64,000 nt of DNA. It comes from Enterovibrio sp. JCM 19048. GTDB taxonomy: Bacteria; Pseudomonadota; Gammaproteobacteria; Enterobacterales; Vibrionaceae. The stretch's first letter is position 1. Each line of letters opens with the position of its first letter. The stretch lies in NCBI GenBank assembly GCA_001310415.1, contig BAXE01000019.1, forward strand, positions 1-64,000. Reading direction: 5' to 3'. A program made the translations under genes and the position numbers. This document shows positions 22,012 to 32,289 of the stretch, in pieces. The notes under the pieces were generated by a model. It was not told where the DNA came from. It searched no databases and saw only the letters and a list, made by a program, of their open reading frames with translations.

Positions 22012-23831
22012 CTACTCGTTTCTGAACGCGCTCTGAGTTGACTGGGTATTGATGATGTCTGTACTGGTGGTGTTACCACCGTTGCGTTCAGCGTCTATCC
22101 GCATCATTTCACTGGTATTAAACATGTGCTGAGGGTTGATGCGATCTGCTGTAGATTCCAGCGAAGATAATCCGATACTGAGTGTGACTGTCCCTGTTGT
22201 GGATAACACGAACGGATAGTGCTTCTCTGCTAGGTTGGCGTGCAGTTTTTGACAAACAATCAGTGAGTTTTCCCGAGTGGTATGGGGCAAAATAATCGCA
22301 AACTTTTCTTCCAGTAAATGCGCCAGCACATCAGAGGAACGTTGGCAGGTTTGGGAAATGACTTTTCCGACATCCGCCATCAGCTCATAGGCTTTTTCCT
22401 CTCCGCTGGTTCGTTTGTACTCCTCAAAACTGTCAATTGAGATAAGAAGCAGGCTTAGTGGCGTTTTGTAGCGGCTTGCTCGCCGCAACTCTTTATCCAG
22501 CATTTCATTGAAATGGCGGAAGTTGCTCAATCCGGTCAACTCATCAATTGGATTCACCTCTTCAAACTGATGGGTGATGTCTTCCAATGCTTCCTGATTG
22601 ATATCCAGCGCATGAGTTAACTCAACATTCTCGTCATTGATTTGCTCAATCGTTTCTGACTGCCTTTTGGTCAACAGGACAAATGCCAGCACCAGTGAAA
22701 TAAGGCCAAATATCACGACAAGCGTAATCAACACCTCGTTTTTGTATTCCTGCCAGATAGGTGGCTGGAAGTTGATAAAGCGCGTGCCTTCCGGGATCAA
22801 CGTTTCGTCGATGCCATATTTGGCAACAGCTTCGAGGTCAAAAAACAGAGATGACGGCGCGGATTGAGGGGGAGGTAAGGGTTCGTCCGGCGACTGACTT
22901 AAAATCTGAAGTGCCAGCTGCGCTGCCGCTTTCCCTTGGCTGTATCCGGTAACAATTTGCCCCCCAACTGCACCATGGCCGATATGGGAATGCCAATAGG
23001 TATAGACGGGAAACGGTGTAATAGAAGCGAGTAGCGAGCGGTTTCAGCCGGGCTGTACATGCTGCCATCACTTTTTGGCAAGGTATTGCTGAGGGCGAAA
23101 ATTAAGGTATTGGAAGGAAACTGTGCCAATGCGGCGTCCAATTCGTCGACGGGTTTGTCAGTGATCAATTCAACGTCGTAAGTCGTGTTGTATTTCGGCA
23201 TGACTTCGGTTTTACAACATCGACGATGTGCTTGTTGTGGTTCTCCTGGGTAGTACCGATAAATACCAGCGATGTGGTGGCGGGATGGATAGAGAGCGCT
23301 AGGTCGACGGCGTTTTGATAGTCGGTATATTCAGAATCCCGGTCACAATTGGGTGTTTTGCAGCGCAGAAGCGGGAAAATCCTTTAGTGCGGTATAGATT
23401 ATCGGTTGGGTCGGAAACAGCTCGTTTTGGTGTGACAGTGTGAAATTCAGGGCCGCATTATCAGATGTGATCACCATACTTGTTTGGTCTGAAACACGCT
23501 TCAGGGTTAACAGTTCTGCAATCTTTGTGCTGATGGTGTTGGAGCCAAACCGCAGCGTGTCAAGATACACCACGGACAACTCGATATTTCCGGCAGCTTC
23601 GTCGAGGGTATCCCTCAAGCCTTTCTCAACTTCGTCACTCCAGCCATATCCCCGGTGGAAGGCATTGATGTATAGGATTTGCTTAGCGTTGTTTTCGGCT
23701 GAAGCGTGGTTAGACATCAGGGGAAGAAAAGAGGTGAAAAGCAGCACGCACAGGGTAACAGCCACTGTCTTAATGAAAGTATTCTTACCGGAAACCTGTT
23801 TGTTCAAAGGCCACATCGTTTTAAGGCTCAT
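22012..23831 (-). CDS. ABC-substrate-binding-like sensor fused to a degenerate GGDEF domain (at least three frame breaks)
   Basis: About 605 residues. After a signal peptide (TFIKTVAVTLCVLLFTSFLP) comes a periplasmic domain of the ABC_sub_bind type (QILYINAFHRGYGWSDEVEK, VYLDTLRFG, PIIYTALKDFP). Next are a transmembrane helix (VLITLVVIFGLISLVLAFVL), a coiled coil and a GGDEF domain opening DELTGLSNFRHFNEML. The active-site loop reads HLLEEKFAIILPHT where GG(D/E)EF is expected, so diguanylate cyclase activity is doubtful. Breaks cluster between about 22830 and 23350. Such proteins sense a small molecule outside the membrane and signal inward. Here the cytoplasmic domain may bind GTP or a partner rather than make c-di-GMP. 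Confidence 0.82.
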
Positions 23832-24103
23832 GGTTCTCTCGTTATGGTTTTTGTCTCAATTATTGAGCAAACAATTAATAGTGAAACACCTTATCCGGTA
23901 AGTGTAGTTTCAAATCGGGAGAGTAAGCTGAATGACCATGTTGATAGGGCAGGTTGGGATCGAGGACAAAGATTTCTGCAGCTTGCACGAAAATTCACGT
24001 TGCCGAACGTCATAAATGTGACTTGTTTCTCTGTTTACTTGAAGTACAGCAGCGAACTCTGTACCCTTGCGGCGTTTTCCATTCTCAGTTCAGGATTATC
24101 ACC

Positions 24104-25695
24104 TTGCTTAGTACTGCTAATATCACCCAGCAATTTGGCGCAAAGCCCTTTTCGAAAATATTTCCGTTAAGTTCGGCGAAGGCAACCGTTACGGTCTGAT
24201 CGGCGCAAATGGCTGTGGTAAATCCACATTTATGAAAATCCTGAGCCGTGAACTGGAGCCGACCGGCGGTAACGTCAGCGTCGATCCTAACGAACGTGTT
24301 GCGAAGCTGAATCAGGATCAGTTTGCTTACGAGCAATACACAGTTATCGACACCGTTATCATGGGTCACAAAGAACTGTGGGAAGTGAAGCAAGAGCGTG
24401 ACCGTATCTACTCTCTGCCAGAAATGAGCGAAGAAGACGGTATGCGTGTTGCGGATCTGGAAGTTGAGTTCGCAGAAATGGACGGCTACATGGCAGAGTC
24501 CAAAGCGGGCGAACTGCTGTTGGCGGTAGGTATTCCTGTTGAGCAGCACTACGGCTTGATGAGCCAGGTTGCACCGGGCTGGAAACTGCGTGTTCTGCTG
24601 GCTCAGGTTCTGTTTGCAGACCCTGATATTATGCTGCTTGACGAACCGACGAACAACCTGGATATCGACACGATTCGCTGGTTGGAAGATACGCTGAACG
24701 AGCGTAACTGCACCATGATCATCATCTCGCACGACCGTCACTTCCTGAACTCAGTATGTACACACATGGCTGACCTGGACTACGGTGAATTGCGTGTATA
24801 CCCAGGTAACTACGACGAATACATGACAGCAGCGACACAAGCGCGTGAGCGTCTGCTGGCAGATAACGCGAAGAAGAAAGCACAAATTGCTGAGCTTCAA
24901 ACCTTCGTAGCGCGTTTCTCTGCAAACGCATCAAAAGCGAAGCAGGCAACATCGCGTGCTAAGCAAATCGACAAGATCCAGCTGAGTGAAGTGAAGGCAT
25001 CAAGCCGTCAGAACCCATTCATTCGCTTCGAGCAGTCGAAAGAGCTGTTCCGTAATGCGCTGGAAGTTGAAAACCTGAGCCAGGGCTTTGACCATGACCT
25101 GTTTGCAAACTTCAGCGGTATTTTTGAAGTGGGTGAGCGCGTTGCCATTATCGGTGAGAACGGCGTGGGTAAAACGACCCTGCTGAACACTCTGGCTGGT
25201 GTACTTGAGCCGCGTACCGGTTTCTACAAGTGGTCAGAAAACTCCAACATTGGTTACTACGCGCAGGATCATGCTCACGAGTTTGAAAAAGACATGAACC
25301 TGATGGACTGGATGGGTCAGTGGCAACAGGAAGGCGATGATGAGCAAACCGTTCGTGGTTTCCTTGGCCGTATGCTGTTCTCACAAGACGACATCAAAAA
25401 GTCTGTGAAGGTACTGTCTGGTGGTGAACAAGGCCGTATGCTGCTTGGCAAGATCATGATGCACAAGCCAAACATGCTGCTGATGGATGAACCAACCAAC
25501 CACATGGACATGGAATCTATCGAATCATTGAACAACGCCCTGGAACAATTCAAAGGCACCCTGTTCTTCGTGTCTCACGACCGTGTGTTCGTTGACTCGC
25601 TGGCTACCCGTATCATCGAAATCCGTGACGGTAAGATCACTGACTTCAAAGGTACTTACGCTGAGTTCCTTAAGTCTCGTGGTATTGAAGGTTAA
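24104..25695 (+). CDS. ybiT: ABC-F ATPase YbiT (frame break near 24155)
   Basis: A soluble ABC-F protein of about 530 residues with two ATPase domains. The first has GANGCGKST, the signature region [24 protein letters not shown] and ISHDRHFL. The interdomain linker is [16 protein letters not shown]. The second has [30 protein letters not shown] and VSHDRVF. The sequence tracks Escherichia coli YbiT closely. The first 40 residues are in another frame: from a TTG at 24104 they read [14 protein letters not shown], then a missing base near 24155, then [23 protein letters not shown] proteins act on ribosomes to relieve stalling. No membrane partner is expected. Single-gene unit with its own terminator. 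Confidence 0.95.
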
Positions 25696-25730
25696 TTTCC
25701 TTCAGTCACTGACAGATACATGCATAGAAA

Positions 25731-25755
25731 AACACCCGCTTCGGCGGGTGTTTTT
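25731..25755. terminator. Bidirectional intrinsic terminator
   Basis: AACACCCGC-TTCG-GCGGGTGTT, a perfect 9-bp stem with a stable TTCG tetraloop and T-runs on both strands. It separates the convergent ybiT and M48 protease genes. Confidence 0.95.
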
Positions 25756-25764
25756 GTTTCTGCG

Positions 25765-26562
25765 TTAGGCCGCAGGCTGAGCCTGAGCGCTAACGGAGCG
25801 TCGGCCAGAACGTTGCTGTAATGCAACTACACGTTTCGTCATCCGCGGATGACTGGACAAGATCTCCTGAATAAAGCCAAAACCGCCTGGAACGCGCTGC
25901 TCTTGTTCGACGAAAACATGTAAGTCAGTTTCGCGTACTAACTCTTTGCTGCCAGAGGCAAGGGCAATCAGAGCATTGACGCTGGCTTTATGGTTATTAA
26001 CGACTTCAGCTGCGATACGGTCACAGGTGAGTTCGCATGAGCGAGAATATGCAGCACCAAGGAATGGAATGAACATCGCAGGCTTCATAAGAAGGTTGAT
26101 CCAGAAATTAACGTGGCCTGCTGCGTGGTGGGCAAGTTCATGGGCTATCACAAAGCGAAGTTGATCTTTGTTTGCGTTTTCTTCCCAAAGAAGGTCAACA
26201 AGGTCACTGAAGAGAAGCACATATTTGCCAGAGAGGAATTTAACCGCCAACGCATTCGTCATGCCTTGTGAGTTTAAGACAAACATTTCAGGGCGAGCGG
26301 TAATACCCAGTTTATTGCTGATATCAACTGACATCGCATTTAGCTCTTTGTATTGGCCAGCGTTAACGTGAACGCTGTTACCAAACATGCTTGCCTGGAA
26401 AAACTTGCCGCTGATCCAAAGCATTAGCGCGATGGGGATCAGGAATAGAAGGATTGAAAAGACGGTACCCAAAAGCAGCATTGCCCACACTAAAGCACCG
26501 AAAACAATGCAAAGTGTGCGGTAGAATTTCTCTTTGGGGTGTCTCAACTCAGAAATGTTCAT
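25765..26562 (-). CDS. M48-family membrane metallopeptidase (HtpX-like)
   Basis: 265 residues, intact. Two N-terminal hydrophobic segments (LCIVFGALVWAMLLLGTVFS and the helix after it) anchor it in the inner membrane. The zinc site HELAHH is near residue 139 and the third ligand is in SCELTCDRIAAE. A further hydrophobic stretch between them (INLLMKPAMFIPFLGA) is typical of the family. The C-terminal EILSSHPRMTKRVVALQQ is the conserved SHPxxxxR block. The protein should degrade misfolded membrane proteins or act as a maturation protease. It is shorter than classical HtpX (about 290), so I leave out the symbol. Confidence 0.88.
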   Translation of the reverse strand: MNISELRHPKEKFYRTLCIVFGALVWAMLLLGTVFSILLFLIPIALMLWISGKFFQASMFGNSVHVNAGQYKELNAMSVDISNKLGITARPEMFVLNSQGMTNALAVKFLSGKYVLLFSDLVDLLWEENANKDQLRFVIAHELAHHAAGHVNFWINLLMKPAMFIPFLGAAYSRSCELTCDRIAAEVVNNHKASVNALIALASGSKELVRETDLHVFVEQEQRVPGGFGFIQEILSSHPRMTKRVVALQQRSGRRSVSAQAQPAA

Positions 26563-26639
26563 CTTGTCTTTTTACCTGTACGTTTTGAATGAAATTCGTA
26601 CAAATATATAGACGTCGTGATTATTTAAATAGCTGATAT

Positions 26640-26657
26640 AAAAGCAGTCCTGCTTTT
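26640..26657 (-). terminator. Probable terminator
   Basis: AAAAGCA-GTCC-TGCTTTT, followed by further T bases on the plus strand and by a TTTTATAT-like tract on the minus strand. It lies about 135 bases past the DUF2986 stop and may end that transcript. Confidence 0.45.
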
Positions 26658-26790
26658 TGCGAGTATTTTCAAATTTCCCTGATCCTGAGGGATTAGCGTA
26701 TCTCAGTTTGATTGCTCTGACGACCTAGCCTGAGCGGACAAAACGGGGGAGTGACAATGCAGTCCTTTGCAAAGGGAAAGGTATAACCGC

Positions 26791-26970
26791 TTACTCTTGA
26801 GTTGGAGTTTGCTCCTGACTCTCGGTAGCCTCGGTTTGTGGTTCCTCGGAAGCCAGCTTTTCACGTTCTGCTTTGGAGATATAACGCGGCTTAGTGGATT
26901 TATGCAGCTTGGCGTTCTTCTTTTTATCTTTCTTTTTCAGCGTTTGAATAATTTTCTTTTTGCGATTCAT
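26791..26970 (-). CDS. DUF2986 family small basic protein
   Basis: A 59-residue protein starting MNRKKKIIQTLKKKDKKKNA and continuing KLHKSTKPRYISKAEREKL, the conserved core of DUF2986, a short lysine-rich family of marine gammaproteobacteria. The C-terminal 20 residues are acidic and T/E/Q-rich, giving a strongly two-sided charge pattern. The open frame extends upstream but only this ATG (26970) begins the family sequence. The high positive charge suggests RNA or ribosome association, which is speculation. Confidence 0.8.
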   Translation of the reverse strand: MNRKKKIIQTLKKKDKKKNAKLHKSTKPRYISKAEREKLASEEPQTEATESQEQTPTQE

Positions 26971-27316
26971 GGTGACACCAAACGAATAAGGGGCGGCGAT
27001 TGTATTTGGCAATGGCTTTTCGCTCAAGGAAAAGGTGAAAAGAATGCATATTTCATTGCTCAAAAAAGAGCAAACGAACCAGTGCCATTTAAAACGTGTT
27101 AATGGTTTTGATGTGATTGCTAATAAAAAATTACACATTGAAAATCAACAAATTAGACATAATGCCTAACGGTTGTCTGACCAGTCTGACAAAGGGCTTA
27201 CAGTTTGTTGTGAACATGCTGTTATCAGTGGGTTCGGATAGGACATTTTCCCCTCTTTTCATCCCATTTTTAAACTGTATACTTCGCGAGCTTTTTAACT
27301 CACAGTGTGTAAAACG
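26971..27316. other. Intergenic region between divergent small genes
   Basis: 346 bases upstream of both the DUF2986 gene (minus) and the DUF3332 gene (plus). It includes a short direct repeat GTCTGAC near 27175-27190. A TTGAAA (27137) with TAAT about 16 bases on is a weak promoter candidate. No further gene is visible. Confidence 0.4.
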
Positions 27317-27837
27317 ATGAAAAATTTGCGATTAAAGCTGTTGCAGCTGCAGTGCTGACAGTGTCTCTGACTGGTTGTATCGGTCAAATGGCAACCTCAG
27401 GTCTGGTAATGAAAGTTAACCTGTCTGCTGTTGATAACCGCTACGCACGTGCAGGTCTGTACGTACTGATGAGCCCAGTATACGGTGTTGCAGCGACAGC
27501 TGACCTGTTCATTTTCAACACCATTGAATTCTGGACTGGTACTAACCCTATTTCTGGTAAATCACCAGCAGTAGCAGACACGCCAATGAGCGCGGTTATC
27601 AAGATCAACCAGAACCTGAACAAAGATCTGACCACTGCTCCAATCAAAGTTTCTTCTGCAGACGTTAAGCAAGTGAACGACAAGTCTCTTGAAATGTCTG
27701 TTGCATACGCTGACGGTACTACTCAGATCCTGCGTGGCGAGAAAGACGGCGACATGGTGAATTTCTACATGAACGACGAGTTCATCACTACCGTTTCAGT
27801 AGAAGAGCTGGAGCAATACGCGGCAAACCGCGTTTAA
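27317..27837 (+). CDS. DUF3332 family lipoprotein-like protein (frame break near 27325)
   Basis: About 173 residues. The frame from the ATG at 27317 stops quickly. With one A restored in the AAAAATTT run it becomes MKKFAIKAVAAAVLTVSLTG, then CIGQ, a lipoprotein signal with the lipobox cysteine, continuous with the remaining 160 residues. The body matches DUF3332: NRYARAGLYVLMSPVYGVAA, FNTIEFWTGTNPI and a beta-rich C-terminus with DGTTQILRGEKDG. The family is found in vibrios and relatives and has no known role. The codon choice is that of a highly expressed gene. A strong terminator follows. Confidence 0.85.
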
Positions 27838-27856
27838 TTACACGGCTAGAAACACA

Positions 27857-27886
27857 AAGCCCTGCCAAATTGGCGGGGCTTGTTTT
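27857..27886 (+). terminator. Intrinsic terminator of the DUF3332 gene
   Basis: AAGCCCTGCC pairs with GGCGGGGCTT (one wobble) around AAATT and is followed by GTTTT. It starts 20 bases after the stop codon. Confidence 0.88.
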
Positions 27887-27903
27887 ATACCCAGTCTGAC
27901 GGG

Positions 27904-28852
27904 CTACCCCTTTGCTTGTGTCGCCAAAGAGCGCGCCACGCAGAGCAACTTCTCATAGTCATAGTCGCCTTCGGGCTCGACCCAAGAAACGCCGACGTTG
28001 AAATCCAGCGTGTAGGGCAGTGAATTCTCCACTGCATAGCGGTCAATACGTTCCTTGAACCTGTCTAAAATATCCTGTGTATTGGAAATTGGGGTGTTGG
28101 TCATCAGAACCGCAAACTTGTCCCCTTCCAACCGTGCGGCGACATCTGAATCCCTGAAACCAAAAGTAAGTAGCTCAGCGAAAAACATCAGCGCCTTGTC
28201 ACCTTCCCGGTTGCCACGCTGACGGTTAATCTGGCGCAGGTTTCTCACATCAAAGCAGGCGAGTGATGCCGGCACTTCCAACCGTTCGCACATAAACAGG
28301 CTTTTTCACAAAGCACGCGGAAACCCTGTTCGTTAAGCAGGCCGGTTAAAGAGTCCTGTGTGGTCAACTCCAGCGAGGCGAGTTCGCGTTCAACCAAATC
28401 CGCAATGTCACGAAGGCTGTTTAAGTCGTCTTCATCAAATCCCCGTGGCTCAGTGTCCATAATGCTGAGTGTACCAGTTGTGCACCGCTGACATGACGGA
28501 TAGGACACCCTGCGTAGAAGCGAATTTTCGGCGCGTCAGTCACCATGGGATTGTCAAAAAACCGTTCATCCAGACAGGTGTCTTTTACGACCAGAGGGTC
28601 GGTCGCCAAAATAGTGTGGGCGCAAAAAGAGATATCCCGCGGGAACTCCTTTTCGATAGGGCCGACGGAAGACTTTACCCATTGCCGGTTCATGTCGATA
28701 AAACTGATCGCAGCAATTTTGACGGCAAACATCTGCTGCGTCAGGCGGGTGATCCTGTCGAAGCGCTCATCGGGTCCAGTGTCCTGGATATTGAGTCGGT
28801 TGAGCGCCTGCTGGCGATCTGCTTCGTCTGAAGGTCTGTCCGGTCTTTTCAT
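27904..28852 (-). CDS. GAF domain protein with degenerate GGDEF domain (frame breaks near 28470 and 28290)
   Basis: About 315 residues, cytoplasmic. The N-terminus has the ALNRLNIQDTGPDERFDRIT entry seen before GAF domains, then FIDMNRQWVKSSVG, DISFCAHTIL and FYAGCPI, typical of GAF sensors in signalling proteins. The GGDEF domain begins QDSLTGLLNEQGF. Its active-site loop reads ARLEGDKFAVLM, so GGDEF has become EGDKF. The glycine and glutamate needed for cyclase activity are replaced, so it is probably inactive or a GTP/effector sensor. Breaks near 28470 and 28290 do not touch these motifs. The start is the ATG at 28852; a TTG six bases upstream is the alternative. Confidence 0.82.
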
Positions 28853-29035
28853 AATCAATGAGTAACTTAGGTGTTTTTTTTTACTATAGACGATAGGAGC
28901 ATGGAATGGCTGGAGAGGCTTGCTGAAATCATTTTGGGTTTGGGGATGAAAGTGGGTGTTGGTTGGCGGGGCGGGAGGTCTGCATCTATCGTTAAAGCGA
29001 AGTGAGATCAGAAAATAAATGACGGAGAGGTCATC

Positions 29036-29350
29036 ATGAAAAAAACAATACTGGCTTTAGGATTGGTTACTGCATCCTCCATGGCAACGGCTGGAATGAT
29101 GGGGAGTGATGTATTGATGCGTGTAAACCCAGTGGCGCAGGGAGCTTGGGTTCAGGTTATGCAAAATGGAGCACCTGTGGAAGGCGCGACAATCACACTT
29201 TCAGGGGCGCTGGGTGAATTTGAGACGGCAGAAAATGGCATTGCCTTTGTCATGACTGAAGCACCAAACACCCGTACGGGCGTGTTTACAGCAACGTTAC
29301 CCAACGGCGAAGAAATCCAGAAATCTGTGGTCATTCCCCGCAATCACTGA
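29036..29350 (+). CDS. Small exported Ig-like protein
   Basis: 104 residues with a clear signal peptide (MKKTILALGLVTASSMATA, cut before GMMG). The mature part, VQVMQNGAPVEGATITLSGA and FTATLPNGEEIQKSVVIP, has the xGxPVxGAxV pattern of transthyretin-like or carboxypeptidase-regulatory beta sandwiches. These are often periplasmic accessory modules. A GGAGAGG ribosome site lies 7-12 bases before the ATG. Monocistronic with a terminator just after. No function is known. Confidence 0.7.
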   Translation: MKKTILALGLVTASSMATAGMMGSDVLMRVNPVAQGAWVQVMQNGAPVEGATITLSGALGEFETAENGIAFVMTEAPNTRTGVFTATLPNGEEIQKSVVIPRNH

Positions 29351-29370
29351 CCTCTTAACGGTGAATTGGA

Positions 29371-29397
29371 AATCCTGTCTCATGGCAGGATTTTTTG
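29371..29397 (+). terminator. Intrinsic terminator
   Basis: AATCCTG and CAGGATT form the stem, extended by one wobble pair, followed by TTTTT. It starts 20 bases after the stop codon. Confidence 0.85.
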
Positions 29398-29408
29398 TTA
29401 CCCGCTAC

Positions 29409-29687
29409 TTAGTAAAATTGTTTATTGGCGGCGGTACACTGTTCAAATCCGTCGCTCCAGCCGTTTGCATAACGGGCATCCTTGAACATCCTTTCCGGAT
29501 CTTGCCGAAACCCGTCGTGAATGGTTTGCGCGTTTGTGACCTTGCTGTGGCAACCGTCGTCATAGCCTTCTAAATAGGGAGTACTAAACCCCAGCGCTGA
29601 CAATTGTTCATGGCGGGAAGTGGAACAACCGGCAAGTACGGAAATAGAAAGCAATATCAAACAAAGTGGGGCTATGCGTCTTATCAT
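29409..29687 (-). CDS. Small lipoprotein
   Basis: About 92 residues. The start at 29687 (MIRRIAPLCLILLSISVLA, then GCSTS) has AGGAGG nine bases upstream and gives a lipoprotein signal with lipobox LAGC. Upstream ATG and TTG codons sit on or before the ribosome site and were rejected. The mature part is short, with YLEGYDDGCHS and YANGWSDGFEQC. The repeated GYxDGC/GWxDGFxQC pattern with two cysteines suggests one disulphide. Similar short lipoproteins occur in vibrios; role unknown. Confidence 0.7.
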   Translation of the reverse strand: MIRRIAPLCLILLSISVLAGCSTSRHEQLSALGFSTPYLEGYDDGCHSKVTNAQTIHDGFRQDPERMFKDARYANGWSDGFEQCTAANKQFY

Positions 29688-29979
29688 GTCAAACATCCTC
29701 CTACTGACATGCAACAAGACTAGAATGGCAGTGGCTTTACATACTGTGTCAGAGTTGAGCTTTAAGCCTTTCTGATGCCGCTATCAAGGCAGGAAGGTGT
29801 TTGGGCGAGACAGAATGACGTTGTTAGAGGGGACAAAAAGTAAATAACTGTAAATGCCCCTTGAAATTTAAAGTTGTGAGGCGCATCTTATAAATCGTGT
29901 TCGGGCACAATGTCCCGTATCCATAGTTGGCAAGCAAAAACGTAGAAGCCACCACGATTTCAATCCACGGGGAATGACA

Positions 29980-30257
29980 ATGAGACAAATCCTGACCGGT
30001 GTGGTTACGCTTATTCTAGGCTTCTTTACGCTTGTTTTTGCTGCGGTGTTTGGCCTGATGATTTCGTTAACCGCACTGCTCGCTAAGCCTTTCGTCATGA
30101 AGAAACTGCGAAAGGCACAAGAGCAGCAAGCAATGCAATATGAAAAAACATTCGGCCAAACGGGTTACAGCCAATCCGAATCCGGCTTTGGTGGTCGTCG
30201 AAACCATGAAGGCAAACCATCGATGGCGACTATCGCGATATTACCGATTCTCGCTAA
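29980..30257 (+). CDS. Small membrane protein (frame break near 30215)
   Basis: About 92 residues: one or two N-terminal hydrophobic helices (ILTGVVTLILGFFTLVFAAV and FGLMISLTALLA), a basic stretch MKKLRKAQEQQA and a hydrophilic tail. As read, the frame runs into the following terminator. Shifting near 30215 gives TIDGDYRDITDSR and a stop at 30255-30257, 17 bases before the terminator stem. That is the natural architecture, so I prefer it. The second ATG (29980) is better placed behind GGGGA than the first (29974). Function unknown. Confidence 0.6.
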
Positions 30258-30274
30258 CAGACCGACAAAAAGAA

Positions 30275-30305
30275 AAATCGCCGCAATTTGCGGCGATTTG
30301 TGTTT
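30275..30305 (+). terminator. Intrinsic terminator
   Basis: AAATCGCCGC pairs perfectly with GCGGCGATTT around AATTT, followed by GTGTTTTT. Confidence 0.9.
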
Positions 30306-30327
30306 TTAAGCACGTATGTTTGAGCGG

Positions 30328-31098
30328 TTACATGGGTTTCTCGCTATCGAAGGGAAAGTAACCCCACTCATATTGTTCAAACATCGGTTGTAGCTCACCG
30401 GATTTCAGTAGTGCTTCAAATCGTTCGTCATATATTTTTCTCAACTTCTTGCCCCGCACTGTGTTGGCAAAAGCCGGGTAAAGTTTCAGGTCAATCAGGT
30501 GGGACACCACAAACGCTTTTCTGTCGACGTAACCTTTCTCGAACTCTTCTTCCAGCTCTGCATTAGCATCCAGCAATACATCCAGACGATCAGAAAACAC
30601 CATAGAAAGGCCTTGCTTGCGGGTCTTCACTTCCTGGATGTTCATAGGCGTACCAATATAGTCGTTGTAGTCATACCCTTTGACCCACCCAACGGTGCGA
30701 TCTTTGAGAGTTTGCTCGCCCTCCCAAGCAGGAATCACCCCTGCTTTATAAACGGCTGAAACTTGTTCAGCATCGAAGTGCCAATAGGGGTAGAGGACAT
30801 TTTCCTGTTCATCGATATACGAACCAAGAAACATATCCATTTTCCCGCTTTGCACCAGATAGACACTTCTGGCGTAGGTCGTAGTGGTGGTTTTGATGGT
30901 GTAACCCAGCGGTTCAAATACACGGCGCATGATATCGAAATAGAGGCCGGAGCCATCTTTTTCCGTCGCATCTTCCCAGGATTCACTGACAACGTTAAGG
31001 ACGGTTTGAGGGCTCTCCTGTGCCGATAGGGGAAACGTCACCGCGGTTAGCGTGAGTAATAGTGCAACAGCGTAGCGACGGGCCCAGTGGATTAACAT
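30328..31098 (-). CDS. Periplasmic solute-binding protein, family 3
   Basis: About 256 residues, intact. A signal peptide (MLIHWARRYAVALLLTLTAV) is followed by family-3 blocks: LNVVSESWEDATEKDGSGLY, FDIMRRVFEPLGYTI and YARSVYLVQSGKMDMFLGSY, then a C-terminal LYPAFANTVRGKKLRKIYDE. Amino-acid-type binding proteins share this fold, but no permease or ATPase gene is adjacent. It may act as an orphan receptor or sensor partner, a common situation in vibrios. The start at 31098 has AAAGGAG upstream; the longer frame was rejected for lack of a ribosome site. Confidence 0.85.
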   Translation of the reverse strand: MLIHWARRYAVALLLTLTAVTFPLSAQESPQTVLNVVSESWEDATEKDGSGLYFDIMRRVFEPLGYTIKTTTTTYARSVYLVQSGKMDMFLGSYIDEQENVLYPYWHFDAEQVSAVYKAGVIPAWEGEQTLKDRTVGWVKGYDYNDYIGTPMNIQEVKTRKQGLSMVFSDRLDVLLDANAELEEEFEKGYVDRKAFVVSHLIDLKLYPAFANTVRGKKLRKIYDERFEALLKSGELQPMFEQYEWGYFPFDSEKPM

Positions 31099-31212
31099 GT
31101 CAGACTCCTTTTGTAGGCGCGAAAAGAGAAATCTCAACAATGAGATCTCACTTAAAACCTAATGCAAAAATTGTCACTTCGCGAGTTGTTGGCAACAAGA
31201 CCAGGAATAAAA

Positions 31213-32254
31213 CTACCGGCGTAATGAAATAGTGACACTGACGATAGCGTGGTCACTGCTGTAGGCATCCAAATCAAATTTTGGGTTGATCAGGTGGCTG
31301 TCTTCACAGTGAAAATCCCCAACTTCAGCAAGGCTTGCCGGATCCGCGCTGTTAAACTCATTTGACAGCAAAATGTAATCGATCACTGAGCCTTTGGCGT
31401 GAAAGTAATGAGTCTGGGGACGCTCAATAGAGGTTTCACCGATATTTTTCAGGTAGAGATCCCAGCTGTCATGCATTTGGTAGTGGGAAAGTGGAACATC
31501 GACCATGTCTTCGGTAATAGAACGAAGACCGTGATGCCGGAATGCACGCAATACCTCTGACTGAATATCATCATTAAAATCCCCCATTACGATAGCGGGG
31601 TTATTGGTATGGGATCGACGTTCGATAATAGATGCCATCAGCTGGCAGGCTTCAGTGCCGCGTTGAATGGCTGATGCCCATGAGCCTGCGATTTCCTCAC
31701 GCATGGATTCATGAAGGGTTTTGGCTTTTTCATCCTCATTTTCGGGGGTGACGGGCCGTTTGGATTTGAGATGGACAACATAAATGTCGGTCTGACCAAG
31801 CGAAGGCAGCTCCATTGTTGCGAACAGCGGCAGGCGGCTGTATTGGAAGTCCTCACTCATCCAAGCTGACGTGACAATGAAGGGTCGGCCTGCAAGGGCA
31901 GTGCACTGAGAATAGGGTATCTCGATGCCAGGCACACAACCGGGCTTTTGTAGATGTAGTCGTCAATGGGTTCCGGTTCGTCGACGACGGAGAAAAACCG
32001 GTACCCGAGTGGTTCCAACAGGGCTTTCAAAGCTGTAGCACTGAACACTTCCTGAAACGCAATGATGTCCGGTTGGTAGCTGCCAATATAACGATTCAAC
32101 CAAGCGCGTTTCTGGCGCCACTGGTCTTCGCTGTAAATATTGCTGAATTCGTAATACGCACCCGGTGCTCGATAAAGTTAAACAGGTTTATCGTCGCCAG
32201 CTTCAGGCCAAAAGCGCTATGTGCGTAGGAACTCTTGCTGTTGGTCGCGAACAC
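31213..32254 (-). CDS. Endonuclease/exonuclease/phosphatase (EEP) family protein (frame breaks near 32150 and 31920)
   Basis: About 345 residues. In order: LKLATINLFNFIE (start of the EEP fold with its catalytic Asn), QPDIIAFQEVFS (metal-binding Glu), IYVVHLKSKRP, AIVMGDFNDD (catalytic GDFN) and AYSSDHAIVSVT (catalytic SDH). All five are standard EEP motifs. Between the first and second blocks a frame change near 32150 restores YEFSNIYSEDQW. The protein could be a nuclease or a phosphodiesterase/sphingomyelinase-like enzyme. No signal peptide is visible at the inferred GTG start (32254), which is the least certain boundary here. Confidence 0.8.
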
Positions 32255-32289
32255 GTCACCGTCTCAGGAATGATAAAGTCCTTTTAGTA

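Noticed and set aside
30258..30309. Longer reading frame of the small membrane protein through the terminator
   Set aside because: A coding frame across a perfect 10-bp terminator stem is unlikely; shifting one base gives a natural stop before it.
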